A stretch of 64,000 bases of DNA from Halomonas halmophila (GCF_006540005.1 NZ_BJOC01000017.1:1-64000), one strand, 5' to 3'; positions 1-9,083 are shown, counted from the stretch's first letter. Numbers and translations are program-made. The notes: generated by a model not told the origin, from the letters alone.

Positions 1-37
1 TTACGGCTTACGGCTTACGGTTTACGGCTTACGGCTG
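1..37. repeat. Heptanucleotide tandem array after ptsO
   Basis: Five 7-base units TACGGCT lie at 2-36; the middle unit (16-22) has one mismatch. Read in the direction of ptsO the unit is AGCCGTA. The array touches the ptsO stop codon (38-40) and may continue beyond the window edge. The same unit occurs at 19259-19286, and related units occur after zapE, lpxC, dciA and secA. I see no coding sense in it. Confidence 0.9.
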
Positions 38-307
38 TCAGGCTTCCTCGTCGAACCGTGCGTGGAACAGTTGCTCCAGCGCGTCGAGCACCGCGTCGCC
101 GTCCTTGCCGTCGGCTTCCAGGGTCAGTTCGGTGCCGCAGGGCGCGGCGAGCATCAGCAGCGACATGACATTGGCGGCGTCGGCGCTCTGGGCGCCGTTG
201 GAGACCGTTACGCTGGCGTTGTAGGCCTGGCAGCATTGCACCAGTCGCGTGGCGGCGCGGGCATGCAGGCCGCGCTTGTTGGTCAGGGTGAGCTTGCGGC
301 TGGCCAC
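38..307 (-). CDS. ptsO: HPr-like phosphocarrier NPr of the nitrogen PTS
   Basis: An 89-residue HPr-family protein. NPr passes phosphate from EI-Ntr (PtsP) to EIIA-Ntr (PtsN) in the cytoplasm, in a regulatory rather than sugar-transporting PTS. The phospho-accepting histidine is His15 in GLHARAAT, the typical HPr active site. The start is GTG, four bases after the rapZ stop, with AAGGAA upstream inside the end of rapZ, so it is probably translated with rapZ. Its place at the end of rpoN-hpf-ptsN-rapZ identifies it as NPr rather than a sugar-PTS HPr. A heptad repeat array begins directly after its stop codon. Confidence 0.93.
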   Translation of the reverse strand: MASRKLTLTNKRGLHARAATRLVQCCQAYNASVTVSNGAQSADAANVMSLLMLAAPCGTELTLEADGKDGDAVLDALEQLFHARFDEEA

Positions 308-311
308 GTCC

Positions 312-1229
312 TCAGGGTTCCTTCTCGCAGTCGTCCGGTGCAGGGGCCGTTTCCGGAGAGAGACGGCTGAGTTGTATGCCCAGTTCCCGGTGGCGGAGAC
401 GCACGCCGGGATAGTGCGTGGCCAGGTCGTGGGCCAGGCGCTCGGCCAGGTAGACGGAGCGGTGCTGGCCGCCGGTGCAGCCGATGGCCACGGTCAGATA
501 GCTGCGCTGACTGGCCTGATAGCGGGGCAGCCAGCGTTCCACCCAGGCGCGGATGTCGGTCTGCATTTCCTCGACCATGGTGTAGCCGGCGAGGAAGTCG
601 ACCACATTGCGGTCGCGCCCGGTGGACTCGCGCAGCGATGGGTCCCAGTACGGGTTGGGCAGGCAGCGCGCATCGAAGACGATGTCGGCGTCCAGGGGCA
701 CGCCGCGCTTGAAGCCGAAGGATTCGACCGTCAGGGCCAGGGCCTCCGAGCCGCGATCGGCGAGCTGGTCGGCGATGCGGCTGCGCAGTTCGTGCACCGA
801 CAGGCGGGAGGTATCGATCACGAGATCGGCCAGGTCGCGAATCTCGGTCAGGGCGCTTTCTTCATGATCGATGGCCTCGGCCAGCGTCATGCGGTTGTTG
901 CGGGTCAAGGGGTGGCGTCGGCGTGTGGCCGAGTAGCGTTCCAGCAGGATGCGCGCATCCGTGGTGAGATAGACGACCTGGCACTGAATGTCTCGCTGGC
1001 GCAGCTCCTGCAGCAGGCTGGGGAAGCGCTGCAGGGCATGCGGCAGGTTGCGGGCATCGATGCTCACGGCCACCGAGGGGTTGAGCTGGTCGCTGCGCAG
1101 TTCGTCGACCAGGGAACCCAGCAGCATGGCCGGCAGGTTGTCGATGGCATAGAAGCCGAGGTCCTCGAGCGCCTGCAGGGCAATCGATTTCCCCGAGCCT
1201 GAGCGGCCACTAATGATGACGATCTGCAT
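312..1229 (-). CDS. rapZ: RNase adapter protein RapZ
   Basis: A 305-residue RapZ/YvcJ-family P-loop protein. In enterobacteria RapZ delivers the small RNA GlmZ to RNase E and so tunes GlmS and amino-sugar supply to the cell wall; that role is from family knowledge. Visible are the Walker A motif GRSGSGKS at residues 8-15 and the conserved C-terminal stretch GCTGGQHRS. The start was placed at the ATG with AGGAGACC just upstream rather than at an earlier in-frame codon, because residue 1 then begins the canonical MQIVIISGRSGSG. It is slightly longer than the E. coli protein (284) because of a C-terminal extension. It lies 46 bases after ptsN. Confidence 0.93.
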   Translation of the reverse strand: MQIVIISGRSGSGKSIALQALEDLGFYAIDNLPAMLLGSLVDELRSDQLNPSVAVSIDARNLPHALQRFPSLLQELRQRDIQCQVVYLTTDARILLERYSATRRRHPLTRNNRMTLAEAIDHEESALTEIRDLADLVIDTSRLSVHELRSRIADQLADRGSEALALTVESFGFKRGVPLDADIVFDARCLPNPYWDPSLRESTGRDRNVVDFLAGYTMVEEMQTDIRAWVERWLPRYQASQRSYLTVAIGCTGGQHRSVYLAERLAHDLATHYPGVRLRHRELGIQLSRLSPETAPAPDDCEKEP

Positions 1230-1275
1230 GGCGGTCTCCTGGAAGGGGCTTGGGGCGAGGCCGCATAGGGGGCCG

Positions 1276-1746
1276 TCAGGCGGAAGACTGTCGGCGGATC
1301 GCTTCGACCAGACATTCGTGAAGGGTGTGCTGACTGTCGGCACGCCGCAGGGCGTGACGTGTCTCAGCGTCGTTCATTACTGCGGCGACCTGGCCGAGCA
1401 GTGCCAGATGGGCATCATCGGCGGCTTCGGGCACCAGCAGGACGAACACCAGGTCGACTGGCTCGCCATCCACGGCGTCGAAGTCGATGGCATCGGCCAG
1501 CTTCAGGAAGCCGGCGATGGGCGCCTTGCAGTGCGGATTCCGCGAATGCGGAATGGCCACGCCGTGGCCAATCCCGGTACTGCCCAGGCGTTCCCGGCCG
1601 ATCAGGCGGCTGAAAACCTCCTGGCTGTCCAGGCTGGGGGTGTTCTGGGCGATGAAAGTACTGAAGAATTCCAGCACCCGTTTTTTGCTCCCCCCGGGCA
1701 CATCGAACAGGGTGCGCTCGGGGGGCAGGATGGTTTCCAGAGTCAT
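1276..1746 (-). CDS. ptsN: Nitrogen-regulatory EIIA protein PtsN
   Basis: A 156-residue EIIA-Ntr protein, the terminal phospho-acceptor of the nitrogen PTS. In relatives it controls potassium uptake, phosphate-sensing kinases and sigma-54-dependent functions through protein contacts. The phosphorylated histidine is His67 in GVAIPHSR, the usual EIIA-Ntr active site. It lies six bases after hpf and ahead of rapZ and ptsO, the standard order. The ATG start gives the expected family length. Confidence 0.95.
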   Translation of the reverse strand: MTLETILPPERTLFDVPGGSKKRVLEFFSTFIAQNTPSLDSQEVFSRLIGRERLGSTGIGHGVAIPHSRNPHCKAPIAGFLKLADAIDFDAVDGEPVDLVFVLLVPEAADDAHLALLGQVAAVMNDAETRHALRRADSQHTLHECLVEAIRRQSSA

Positions 1747-1752
1747 GATGGG

Positions 1753-2064
1753 TCAGCGCACGCTGGCGGCGCCCTGGGCGCGGGCCTGGGATTTTTCCTT
1801 GTGCTTCACCAGCTGCCTGTCGAGCTTGTCGGCCAGGGCATCGATGGCGGCGTACATGTCGCTGTCCTTGGCCTCGGCATGCAGGTCGGCGCCAGCGGCG
1901 TGAAGGGTACAGGTGGCTTGCTGGCGTTCCTTCTCCACGGAGAGTGTCACTTGTACGGTCGTGATGTTGTCGTAATGACGTTCGAGACGCGCGAGCTTCT
2001 CTTGTACATAGTCCCGCAGGGCGTCGGTCAATTCCACATGATGGCCGGTGAGGTTGACTTGCAT
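1753..2064 (-). CDS. hpf: Ribosome hibernation promoting factor (short form)
   Basis: A 103-residue HPF/YfiA-family protein that binds 30S subunits in stationary phase and helps form inactive 100S ribosome dimers. The N-terminal sequence MQVNLTGHHVELTDALRDYV is typical. The protein lacks the long C-terminal dimerisation domain, so it is the short gammaproteobacterial type. The ATG follows AGGAGCGTGTC, a good ribosome binding site. It sits directly after rpoN, as in E. coli and Pseudomonas, and has a plausible promoter of its own in the rpoN-hpf gap. Confidence 0.94.
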   Translation of the reverse strand: MQVNLTGHHVELTDALRDYVQEKLARLERHYDNITTVQVTLSVEKERQQATCTLHAAGADLHAEAKDSDMYAAIDALADKLDRQLVKHKEKSQARAQGAASVR

Positions 2065-2096
2065 GACACGCTCCTTGCTCCATGGGTTGTGGCTTG

Positions 2097-2124
2097 ATTG
2101 TAACCCTTTTTGGAGTCGTGCAAA
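2097..2124 (-). promoter_or_regulatory. Candidate sigma-70 promoter for hpf-ptsN-rapZ-ptsO
   Basis: Minus-strand -10 TACAAT at 2097-2102 and -35 TTTGCA at 2119-2124 with 16-base spacing, in the 100-base gap between rpoN and hpf. The segment is more AT-rich than its surroundings. It would allow hpf and the PTS genes to be expressed apart from rpoN. Called by eye from consensus match. Confidence 0.45.
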
Positions 2125-2164
2125 CCCCCTGTCGCCCGCTGGCTGCGTACACTGTCGTCAACGT

Positions 2165-3577
2165 TCAACGCAGGCGCTTGCGTTGGCTCGAGGAAGGGAT
2201 GTGCATGGACTCGCGGTACTTGGCCACGGTGCGTCGTGCCACCTCGATGCCTTCCTCGGCGAGGAGGCTGACCAGCTTGTTGTCGGACAGCGGCTTGCGT
2301 GGCGTCTCGTCCTGGATCAGCTTGCGGATGCGGGCGCGGATGGCGGTGCTGGAGTGGGCCTCGTCACCATCGCCGACGTGGCTGGAAAAGAAGTACTTGA
2401 GCTCGAAGACGCCGCGTGGGGTGTAAATGTATTTCTGGGTGGTGACCCGGGAAATCGTCGATTCGTGCATGTCCACGGCCTGGGCGATATCGGCCAGGAT
2501 CAGCGGTTTCATGGCCTCCTCGCCATGCTCCAGAAAATCGATCTGGCGCGCCATGACCTCATGGCCGACCCGCAGCAGGGTGTCGTTGCGGCTGGCCAGA
2601 CTCTTGAGCAGCCAGCGGGCTTCCTGCAGGTGATCCTTGAGGAACTGGTTGTCCTGGCTCTTGTCGGCGCGGCGGATGAGCGCCGCGTAATCGGGCTGAA
2701 TGCGCAGGCGGGGCAGGGCGTCCGGGTTGAGTTCGACCTGCCAGCCCTGCTCGCCGCGTCGCGCGATCAGGTCGGGAATGACATAGTCATCGCCGCCGGC
2801 GGTGAAGGCGCTCCCGGGGCGCGGGTCGAGCTCTCGAATCAGCGTGATGACCTCATCGAGCGCCGCGTCGTCCAGGCTCAGGCGGCGCTTCAGCAGGCGT
2901 CGGTCATCGCCGGCCAGGGCCTCGAGGAACTGGCGGACCAGGCGCCTGGCCTGGGGCAGGTGGGGCGTCTCTCGAGGCAGGGTGGCGAGCTGCAGCAGCA
3001 GGCATTCGCTCAGGTCGCGGGCGAGGACACCGGTCGGTTCGAACTGCTGTAGCCGCTGCAGCACCCGCTCGACATCCTGGTCCGTCAGCTCGTCCAGGCC
3101 CTGGGCGCGCAATCCTTCGCGGATGTCTTCCAGTGGCTGGTCGAGGTAGCCATCGTCATTCACGGCGTCGATCAGGCTCTCGGCGACGCGCGTGTCGGGT
3201 TCTTGCATGCCGCTCATGGCGAGCTGCCAGGTCAGGTGTCCCTGCAGGCTCTGGCCGGCGGCCTGGCGTTCGAAGTCCGGCGCCTCGCCACTGCCCGTGC
3301 TGCCCAACCCGGCATCCTGATAGGTATCCGACCAGTCACTGTCGACGGTCAGTTGATCGGGAATGTCACTGGCCCAGTCGTCTTCCGGGTTGTCGCTCAC
3401 GGCCTGTTCGCCGAAGTCTTCCTCGAGCTCCAGCATGGGGTTGGATTCCAGTGCCTGCTGGACTTCCTGGCGCAGGTCGAGTGTCGAGAGCTGCAGCAGG
3501 GCGATGGCCTGTTGCAGCTGAGGCGTCATGGTCAGCTGGGTGCCGAGCCGCAGTTGCAGAGAAGCCTTCATGGCCAT
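2165..3577 (-). CDS. rpoN: RNA polymerase sigma-54 factor
   Basis: A 470-residue sigma-54 protein that directs RNA polymerase to -24/-12 promoters needing enhancer-binding ATPases. The order is a glutamine- and leucine-rich activator-contact region at residues 3-35, an acidic linker around 45-90, the core-binding region, a helix-turn-helix around 365-385, and the RpoN box ARRTVAKYRE at 447-456. The start could be the ATG at 3577 or the one at 3571; neither has a strong ribosome binding site. It heads the nitrogen-PTS block and carries a sigma-54-like promoter match upstream. Confidence 0.96.
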   Translation of the reverse strand: MAMKASLQLRLGTQLTMTPQLQQAIALLQLSTLDLRQEVQQALESNPMLELEEDFGEQAVSDNPEDDWASDIPDQLTVDSDWSDTYQDAGLGSTGSGEAPDFERQAAGQSLQGHLTWQLAMSGMQEPDTRVAESLIDAVNDDGYLDQPLEDIREGLRAQGLDELTDQDVERVLQRLQQFEPTGVLARDLSECLLLQLATLPRETPHLPQARRLVRQFLEALAGDDRRLLKRRLSLDDAALDEVITLIRELDPRPGSAFTAGGDDYVIPDLIARRGEQGWQVELNPDALPRLRIQPDYAALIRRADKSQDNQFLKDHLQEARWLLKSLASRNDTLLRVGHEVMARQIDFLEHGEEAMKPLILADIAQAVDMHESTISRVTTQKYIYTPRGVFELKYFFSSHVGDGDEAHSSTAIRARIRKLIQDETPRKPLSDNKLVSLLAEEGIEVARRTVAKYRESMHIPSSSQRKRLR

Positions 3578-3637
3578 AGACGAGAGGTCCGGGTGACGGT
3601 CTTGGGGCTTCTACCCTAATCCGGCGAGGCTCTTCAT

Positions 3638-3653
3638 GCAAGACTCGGGCCAA
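3638..3653 (-). promoter_or_regulatory. Possible sigma-54 (-24/-12) promoter upstream of rpoN
   Basis: On the minus strand the sequence reads TGGCCCG-AGTC-TTGCA, one mismatch from the consensus TGGCACG-N4-TTGCW. The invariant GG and GC dinucleotides are correctly spaced. It lies about 60 bases before the rpoN start codon and points toward rpoN. I saw no activator-binding site, so its use is uncertain. Confidence 0.35.
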
Positions 3654-3746
3654 ATGGAGCGGGGCCGGTGGCTCGGTTCATGATTCTTGACGATGCTGTG
3701 CTGCACGGTCGGGTGGCGATCGGTGACCGAGCTCCGGTGTGCGGGG

Positions 3747-4472
3747 TCAGAGGCGGAAGTCCTGGCCCAGGTAGACGTCACGCACGCGCTGGTTGGCGAG
3801 AATCGTCTCGGCATCGCCCTCGGCGATGATCTGACCGTCGCCCACGATATAGGCGCCGTCGCAGATATCCAGTGTCTCGCGCACATTGTGGTCGGTGATC
3901 AGCACGCCGATGCCGCGGGTCTTCAACTGGCGAATGATGCCCTTGATCTCGCCCACCGAGATCGGATCCACCCCGGCGAAGGGTTCGTCCAGCAGGATGA
4001 AGTCGGGCTCGGTGGCCAGGGCGCGGGCGATCTCCACGCGGCGACGTTCGCCGCCGGACAGGCTCATGCCGGCGTTGTCGCGGATATGCGTCACATGGAA
4101 GTCCTCGAGCAGGGTTTCCAGTCGCTGGCGACGACCACTGCGGTCGAGGTCCTTGCGGGTCTCGAGGATCGCCATGATGTTGTCGGCCACGCTCAGCTTG
4201 CGAAAGATCGAGGCTTCCTGGGGCAAGTAGCCGATGCCGGCGCGGGCCCGTACGTGCATGGCGGCGCTCGATAGGTCATGGTCGTCGATGGCGACTCGGC
4301 CGGCATCGGCACGCACCAGTCCCACGATCATATAGAAGGAAGTGGTCTTGCCGGCCCCGTTGGGGCCGAGCAGGCCGATGACATGGCCCTGGCCGATTTC
4401 CAGACTGATGTCGTGGACGACCCGGCGGCGCTTGTAGCTCTTGGCCAGGTGGCGAGCGTGCAGCGTCTTCAT
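3747..4472 (-). CDS. lptB: LPS export ABC transporter ATPase LptB
   Basis: A 241-residue cytoplasmic ATPase that powers LptB2FG extraction of lipopolysaccharide from the inner membrane. Visible are Walker [10 protein letters not shown] (residues 36-44), the signature [15 protein letters not shown], Walker [14 protein letters not shown], and the switch histidine in LITDHNVRE. Its start codon overlaps the lptA stop by four bases. LptF and LptG are not in this window. About 170 bases separate it from rpoN. Confidence 0.97.
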   Translation of the reverse strand: MKTLHARHLAKSYKRRRVVHDISLEIGQGHVIGLLGPNGAGKTTSFYMIVGLVRADAGRVAIDDHDLSSAAMHVRARAGIGYLPQEASIFRKLSVADNIMAILETRKDLDRSGRRQRLETLLEDFHVTHIRDNAGMSLSGGERRRVEIARALATEPDFILLDEPFAGVDPISVGEIKGIIRQLKTRGIGVLITDHNVRETLDICDGAYIVGDGQIIAEGDAETILANQRVRDVYLGQDFRL

Positions 4473-4999
4473 TGGCCTTCCTGCTGTTCGGGTTCCAGAG
4501 TCATGCGCACGCGCTGCTTGCCCTCCACGCCTTCCGCCGAGGAACGCGCCTGGACGACCCGGCGATCAAGGAAGTATTCCAGATAGCCGCCCTTGAAGGT
4601 GTCATCCCCCTTGTGCAGTTCGGCCTGGTCGACCAGTTCGAGGCGGCGTTCCGCGACATGGTAGACGATGCGCCTGGCCCAACCCTGGACGAGGTCGGCA
4701 TCAGGCGCCGGTTTCTGCTCGATGTAGGCCCGTCCGCCGGTGGCAATGGCACGCGATAGCTGACCGGCATCATTGCGGCGAATTTCCACGCGCTCGCCCT
4801 GCAGCTTCATGCTGCCCTGCTGGATGCGCACCTCCCCCTGATAGACGGCCGTGCCGGCTTGATCATCGAGCACGAGGCGGTCGGCCTCCACCTGGATGGG
4901 GGCACTGGCATCGCCCTCGAGGGCCAGGGCCTGCGGAACTGGCGTCAGCAGCAGCGTCACTGCCAGGCCCAGCAGCGGGGCCAGGGTCGGTCGCATCAT
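4469..4999 (-). CDS. lptA: Periplasmic LPS-bridge protein LptA
   Basis: A 176-residue OstA-family beta-jellyroll protein that forms the periplasmic bridge carrying LPS from LptC to LptD. An N-terminal signal peptide runs to about residue 26 (hydrophobic [10 protein letters not shown], then QALA). The start overlaps the lptC stop by four bases and the stop overlaps lptB by four, so lptC, lptA and lptB look translationally coupled. Confidence 0.93.
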   Translation of the reverse strand: MMRPTLAPLLGLAVTLLLTPVPQALALEGDASAPIQVEADRLVLDDQAGTAVYQGEVRIQQGSMKLQGERVEIRRNDAGQLSRAIATGGRAYIEQKPAPDADLVQGWARRIVYHVAERRLELVDQAELHKGDDTFKGGYLEYFLDRRVVQARSSAEGVEGKQRVRMTLEPEQQEGQ

Positions 5000-5580
5000 G
5001 GCGCGGGATCCTCGTCGGTTGCCGGCGGGTGGTAGCCGCGGACATTGTCGGACAGTCGGGCCCGGCTGTCATCGAGCCAGACATCGAAACGTTCGGCCTG
5101 CATGCGTTGCGGCGGCTGGCGCAGCGTGACCGGTGCCTCGCTCCAGGCATGAGCCGTATCGGCATTGTAGTGCAGGACCCGGGTCGTCAGCTGCCAGCGC
5201 TCTTCGGGCGCTGCCAGGCGTACATTGCCGCTGAGCACCAGCGGCGAGCCGCCGCCTTCCAGGCGCCCCTGTTCGGCGCGTGCCGTCCAGTGGCGTCCGC
5301 TGTCATCGCGCAGCCGCAGGTATGGGCTTTCCAGTCGGGTGACATCGTCGCCGGGCGTGTGAGACAGGCGCGGCGCCTGAAGCCGCTGATGCGGGCGTCC
5401 CTGGACGTCATAGCGCGTCGCCTCGACGTCCTCGAGATAATAATCTGGCTCGCCGGATGGGCTCGGTGGCAGCGGTCCGCTCGAGCCGCTCTGGCGCTGG
5501 TCGAGCAGTGTCAGGCCGCCGCCCATGGCCAGCAACAGCAGAAACAGCCAGGTCCGAAAACCGGGTCTCGGGAGTCGCAT
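4996..5580 (-). CDS. lptC: LPS export bitopic membrane protein LptC
   Basis: A 194-residue protein with one N-terminal membrane segment (about residues 9-25, WLFLLLLAMGGGL) and a periplasmic beta-jellyroll domain. LptC accepts LPS from LptB2FG and hands it to LptA. Sequence identity in this family is low, so the call leans on topology, length and the kdsC-lptC-lptA-lptB order. It starts four bases after the kdsC stop. Confidence 0.92.
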   Translation of the reverse strand: MRLPRPGFRTWLFLLLLAMGGGLTLLDQRQSGSSGPLPPSPSGEPDYYLEDVEATRYDVQGRPHQRLQAPRLSHTPGDDVTRLESPYLRLRDDSGRHWTARAEQGRLEGGGSPLVLSGNVRLAAPEERWQLTTRVLHYNADTAHAWSEAPVTLRQPPQRMQAERFDVWLDDSRARLSDNVRGYHPPATDEDPAP

Positions 5581-5584
5581 GACG

Positions 5585-6136
5585 TCACTCCGGATCCTTC
5601 AGGTGGCGGGCGAGCATGGCCTCCCAGTCTCCCCGGGCCTTGAGCAGTGCATCGCAGATCTCGCGAACGGCGCCGTGGCCACCCGGGCGCTCGGTGATCC
5701 AGTCGGCATGGGCGCCGATATAGGGCGGCGCATTAGGCACACTGATGCCGATCCCGGCGTGGTGGATAGAAGCCAGGTCGGGCAGGTCATCGCCACAGTA
5801 GGCCACCTCTTCGAGCTCGAGCCCGAGCTCGTGGCTCAGCCGGCGCAGCACGGGCAGCTTGTGCGTGATGCCCTGGTGAAGGTGTGCGACCCCCAACGCC
5901 ATGGCCCGCTCGGCGACCATGGGGGAATCGCGCCCAGTGATCAAGGCCACGCGCACGCCGACGCTCTGCAGCATCTTGATGCCCTGGCCGTCCAGAGTGT
6001 GAAACGCCTTGGTTTCACTGCCGTCGGACTGGAAGTAGAGCCGGCCATCGGACAGCACGCCGTCCACGTCGAGGGCCAGCAGTCGAATCCTGGCCATGCG
6101 CTCGAGCAGGGGTGAGGCGAAGGTCGTGTCAGGCAT
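5585..6136 (-). CDS. kdsC: Kdo-8-phosphate phosphatase KdsC
   Basis: A 183-residue HAD-superfamily phosphatase that releases Kdo from Kdo-8-phosphate for the LPS inner core. HAD motif I is DVDGVLSDG with nucleophile Asp23 and general acid Asp25; motif III/IV CGDDLPDL is present toward the C terminus. It has no large cap domain, consistent with the tetrameric KdsC type. It is followed by lptC and preceded by kdsD, the usual Kdo/LPS export linkage. Confidence 0.95.
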   Translation of the reverse strand: MPDTTFASPLLERMARIRLLALDVDGVLSDGRLYFQSDGSETKAFHTLDGQGIKMLQSVGVRVALITGRDSPMVAERAMALGVAHLHQGITHKLPVLRRLSHELGLELEEVAYCGDDLPDLASIHHAGIGISVPNAPPYIGAHADWITERPGGHGAVREICDALLKARGDWEAMLARHLKDPE

Positions 6137-6150
6137 GACAACTCCGGTGA

Positions 6151-7137
6151 TCAGATGACGCCGCTGGCCAGCAGGTCATGCATGTGCAGGGCACCGACCG
6201 GGTGACCGTCCGGATCCACCACGGCCAGCGCGGTGATGCGGTTGTCTTCCATTATGCGCACGGCCTCGGCCGCGAGGGTGTCGGGGGAGATGCGCTTGCC
6301 GGGAGCGGTCATCACGTCGTCCACCGTCAACTGGCTCAGGTCGGCATGGTGGTCCAGGGTACGCCGCAGATCACCGTCGGTGTAGACACCCACCAGGTAA
6401 TCACCGGGATCGACGACACAGGTGAAGCCAAGCCCCTGTCGAGTGATTTCCAGCAGGGCATCGCGCAGCGGGCTGCCGGAAGCCACGCGCGGCAGGCGAC
6501 TGCCGTGGTGCATCAGGTCCGATACGCGTAGCAAGAGTCGCTTGCCGAGGCTGCCGCCGGGATGGGACAGGGCAAAGTCTTCTTCGGTGAAACCGCGGGC
6601 CTCCAGCAGGGCCACGGCCAGGGCATCCCCCAAGGCCAGGGCGGCGGTGGTCGAGGAGGTGGGCGCCAGATCCAGGGGGCAGGCCTCGCGTTCGACGCCG
6701 GCAAAGAGGTGGGCGTCGGCATGGCGACCGAGAGTCGAATGCGGGCGTCCGGTCATGCTGATCAGGGGAGTGCCCAGGCGCTTGAGCAGGGGCAGCAGGG
6801 CGGTCACCTCGGCCGTCTCGCCGGAGTGCGACAAGGCCAGGACCACATCGCCGGGCGTGATCATGCCCAGGTCGCCATGGCTGGCCTCGCCGGGATGCAC
6901 GAAGAAAGCTGGGGAGCCGGTGCTGGCCAGGGTGGCGGCAATCTTGCCGCCGATATGGCCGGACTTGCCCATGCCGGTCACCACCACACGGCCCGAGCAG
7001 CCCAGGATGAGCTCGCAGGCATGTTCGAAGTCGCCATCGAGATGCTCGATCAGGGCGCCGATGGCCTGCTGCTCCAGAGTCAGGGTGCGTATCGCGCTGT
7101 TGCGCAGCAGATCGGAAGGAGAAGTCGTGTCAGTCAT
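6151..7137 (-). CDS. kdsD: D-arabinose 5-phosphate isomerase
   Basis: A 328-residue enzyme converting ribulose 5-phosphate to arabinose 5-phosphate, the first committed step to Kdo. An N-terminal SIS sugar-isomerase domain contains VVVTGMGKSGHIGGKIAATL and SHSGET, followed by paired CBS domains from about residue 205. The ATG at 7137 gives exactly the E. coli length; the upstream in-frame TTG (7179) is less likely. It lies 14 bases before kdsC and 38 bases after the exchanger gene, an order shared with E. coli. Confidence 0.95.
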   Translation of the reverse strand: MTDTTSPSDLLRNSAIRTLTLEQQAIGALIEHLDGDFEHACELILGCSGRVVVTGMGKSGHIGGKIAATLASTGSPAFFVHPGEASHGDLGMITPGDVVLALSHSGETAEVTALLPLLKRLGTPLISMTGRPHSTLGRHADAHLFAGVEREACPLDLAPTSSTTAALALGDALAVALLEARGFTEEDFALSHPGGSLGKRLLLRVSDLMHHGSRLPRVASGSPLRDALLEITRQGLGFTCVVDPGDYLVGVYTDGDLRRTLDHHADLSQLTVDDVMTAPGKRISPDTLAAEAVRIMEDNRITALAVVDPDGHPVGALHMHDLLASGVI

Positions 7138-7175
7138 GGTGTGATTGTTGCCCGTCCCGGGAGTTCTCTCAAGGC

Positions 7176-8129
7176 TCAAGCGCCTGCGGTGATGTGCTGG
7201 CTGCCCAGAACGATCAGGTAGGCAATGTAGATGGCGGCCAGCAGGAAGCCGGCCAGCCGCCGGATGTATCCGTGGCGTTGCCAGAGTAACAGCATGCCCA
7301 GTGCCAGGGTCAGCAGCAGCATGACCGGATAATCGCGACCGGCGGCAGCAGGATCGGTGGCACCCGGACGCAGCAGGGCGGGAATTGGCAGCACGGCGAG
7401 CATGTTGAACAGGTTGGAGCCGATGACGTTGCCGATGGCCAGGTCGTGGTGGCGTTTCAGAGCACTGGCTATGCAGGCAGACAGCTCAGGCAGGCTGGTG
7501 CCGATGGCGACGATGGTCAGGCCGATGACCAGCTCACTGATGCCAAAGCCCCGCGCAATTTCGCTGGCGCCCCAGACCAGAGCGCGCGAGCTTGCCACCA
7601 TGATGGCCAGGGTCAGGGTCAACCAGAGCAGGGCGCGCAGCAGCGACATATCGGGAATTTCGGTGTCGGTATCCGAAGCGCCGGGTGTATCGGCGCGGAA
7701 CAGCCACCACAGGCTGAATACCAGCAGTATCACCAGCAGCAGGCCATCCAGGCGGTCCAGTTGCCCATTGGCCAGCGCATAGCCGGCCAGGCCGGTGGCG
7801 CCGAGCAACAGCGGCAACTCCTTGCGCACAATGGAAAAACGTACCGGAATCGGCACTACCAGGGCGGTGATCCCGAGCACAAGACCGATGTTGGCGATAT
7901 TGGAGCCCAGGGCATTGCCGGTGGCCAGGTTGGGCACGCCATCCAGTGTGGCCATGAGCGAGACCACGATTTCCGGGGCCGAGGTGCCGATCGACACGAT
8001 CGTCATGCCGACCAACATCGTGCTCATGCCGGCGCGGTAGGCGGTCGCGGCGGCGGCGCCGACGAAGCGGTCGGCACTCCAGAGCAGGCCGACAAGACCG
8101 AGGACGACAAGCAGGGCGGGTATCAGCAT
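7176..8129 (-). CDS. yrbG: YrbG-type sodium/calcium exchanger
   Basis: A 317-residue inner-membrane protein of the Ca2+/cation antiporter superfamily, about ten membrane helices. The two inverted alpha-repeats are clear: SIGTSAPEIVVS with GNALGSNIANIGLVLG in the first half, and AIGTSLPELSAC with GNVIGSNLFNML in the second. The start is placed at the ATG giving MLIPALLVVLG; the frame stays open far upstream, but that part overlaps the divergent mlaF gene and is rejected. The physiological ion is not settled for this family. It is first in the yrbG-kdsD-kdsC-lpt run. Confidence 0.9.
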   Translation of the reverse strand: MLIPALLVVLGLVGLLWSADRFVGAAAATAYRAGMSTMLVGMTIVSIGTSAPEIVVSLMATLDGVPNLATGNALGSNIANIGLVLGITALVVPIPVRFSIVRKELPLLLGATGLAGYALANGQLDRLDGLLLVILLVFSLWWLFRADTPGASDTDTEIPDMSLLRALLWLTLTLAIMVASSRALVWGASEIARGFGISELVIGLTIVAIGTSLPELSACIASALKRHHDLAIGNVIGSNLFNMLAVLPIPALLRPGATDPAAAGRDYPVMLLLTLALGMLLLWQRHGYIRRLAGFLLAAIYIAYLIVLGSQHITAGA

Positions 8130-8270
8130 GGTAGGCAGAATGTCCAAGGTGGAAAAGTGGCCTATTGAACATGCTCCATCGAGCCGGTGCAAGCGCCGCC
8201 GGTCTGCGCTGGCGCGCCGCGACCCAGTTAGGATACGATGTTCGATAATTCTCTTCAGGAACGCATACGG

Positions 8271-9083
8271 ATGACCGACTCTCCCTTCGTTGAAGTGGAA
8301 GGCCTGCACTATGCTCGCGGCGAGACGGCGATCTTCCGCGGCATCGACATGGTCATTCCGCGTGGCCAGGTGACCGCCATCATGGGGCCCAGCGGCACCG
8401 GCAAGACCACCCTGCTCAAGCTGGTCGGCGGCCAGTTGGCCCCGGATGCCGGGCGAGTGCGCATCGATGGCGAGGACGTGCACCGGCTGTCGCGCAAGTC
8501 GCTGTTCGGCCTGCGGCGGCGCATGGGCATGCTCTTCCAGAGCGGGGCACTCTTTTCGGACCTGAATGTCTACGAGAACGTCGCCTTTCCGCTGCGGGTG
8601 CATACCGACCTGCCGGAGTCGATGATTCGCGATCTGGTACTGCTCAAGCTGCAGGCCGTGGGGTTGCGCGGTGCCCGTGAGCTGTCGCCCGCCGAGCTTT
8701 CCGGCGGCATGGCGCGCCGGGTGGCGCTGGCGCGGGCCATTGCCCTGGATCCGGAACTGATCCTGTATGACGAGCCCTTCGTCGGTCAGGATCCGATTTC
8801 CATGGGCGTGCTGGTGCAACTGATTCGGCGGCTCAATGACGCCCTCGGGCTCACGGCGGTGGTGGTATCACATGACATCAAGGAGACCCTGTCCATCGCC
8901 GATTATGTCTATGTCATCGCTGATGGCCAGGTCATGGCGCATGGCACCCCCGAGAGCCTCGATGTGGATCAGGACGCGCGAGTGCGCCAGTTCGTGCATG
9001 GCGAGCCGGATGGGCCGGTGCCCTTCCACTATCCTGCCACGGACTTCCATGCCGACCTGATGGATGCGGGAGGCCGGCAATGA
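8271..9083 (+). CDS. mlaF: Phospholipid transport ATPase MlaF
   Basis: A 270-residue ATPase of the MlaFEDB inner-membrane complex that maintains outer-membrane lipid asymmetry. Walker [11 protein letters not shown], signature [14 protein letters not shown] and Walker [14 protein letters not shown] are present. The ATG at 8271 ([12 protein letters not shown]) matches the family length and has AGGAA upstream; an ATG 33 bases earlier is in frame but adds a tail unlike MlaF. The stop overlaps the mlaE start by four bases. About 140 bases separate it from the divergent yrbG; I could not pick a convincing promoter there. Confidence 0.95.
   Translation: MTDSPFVEVEGLHYARGETAIFRGIDMVIPRGQVTAIMGPSGTGKTTLLKLVGGQLAPDAGRVRIDGEDVHRLSRKSLFGLRRRMGMLFQSGALFSDLNVYENVAFPLRVHTDLPESMIRDLVLLKLQAVGLRGARELSPAELSGGMARRVALARAIALDPELILYDEPFVGQDPISMGVLVQLIRRLNDALGLTAVVVSHDIKETLSIADYVYVIADGQVMAHGTPESLDVDQDARVRQFVHGEPDGPVPFHYPATDFHADLMDAGGRQ

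Noticed and set aside
8130..8819. Upstream extension of the yrbG frame to 547 codons
   Set aside because: The added part is antisense to mlaF and has no membrane or exchanger features; the family start is at 8129.
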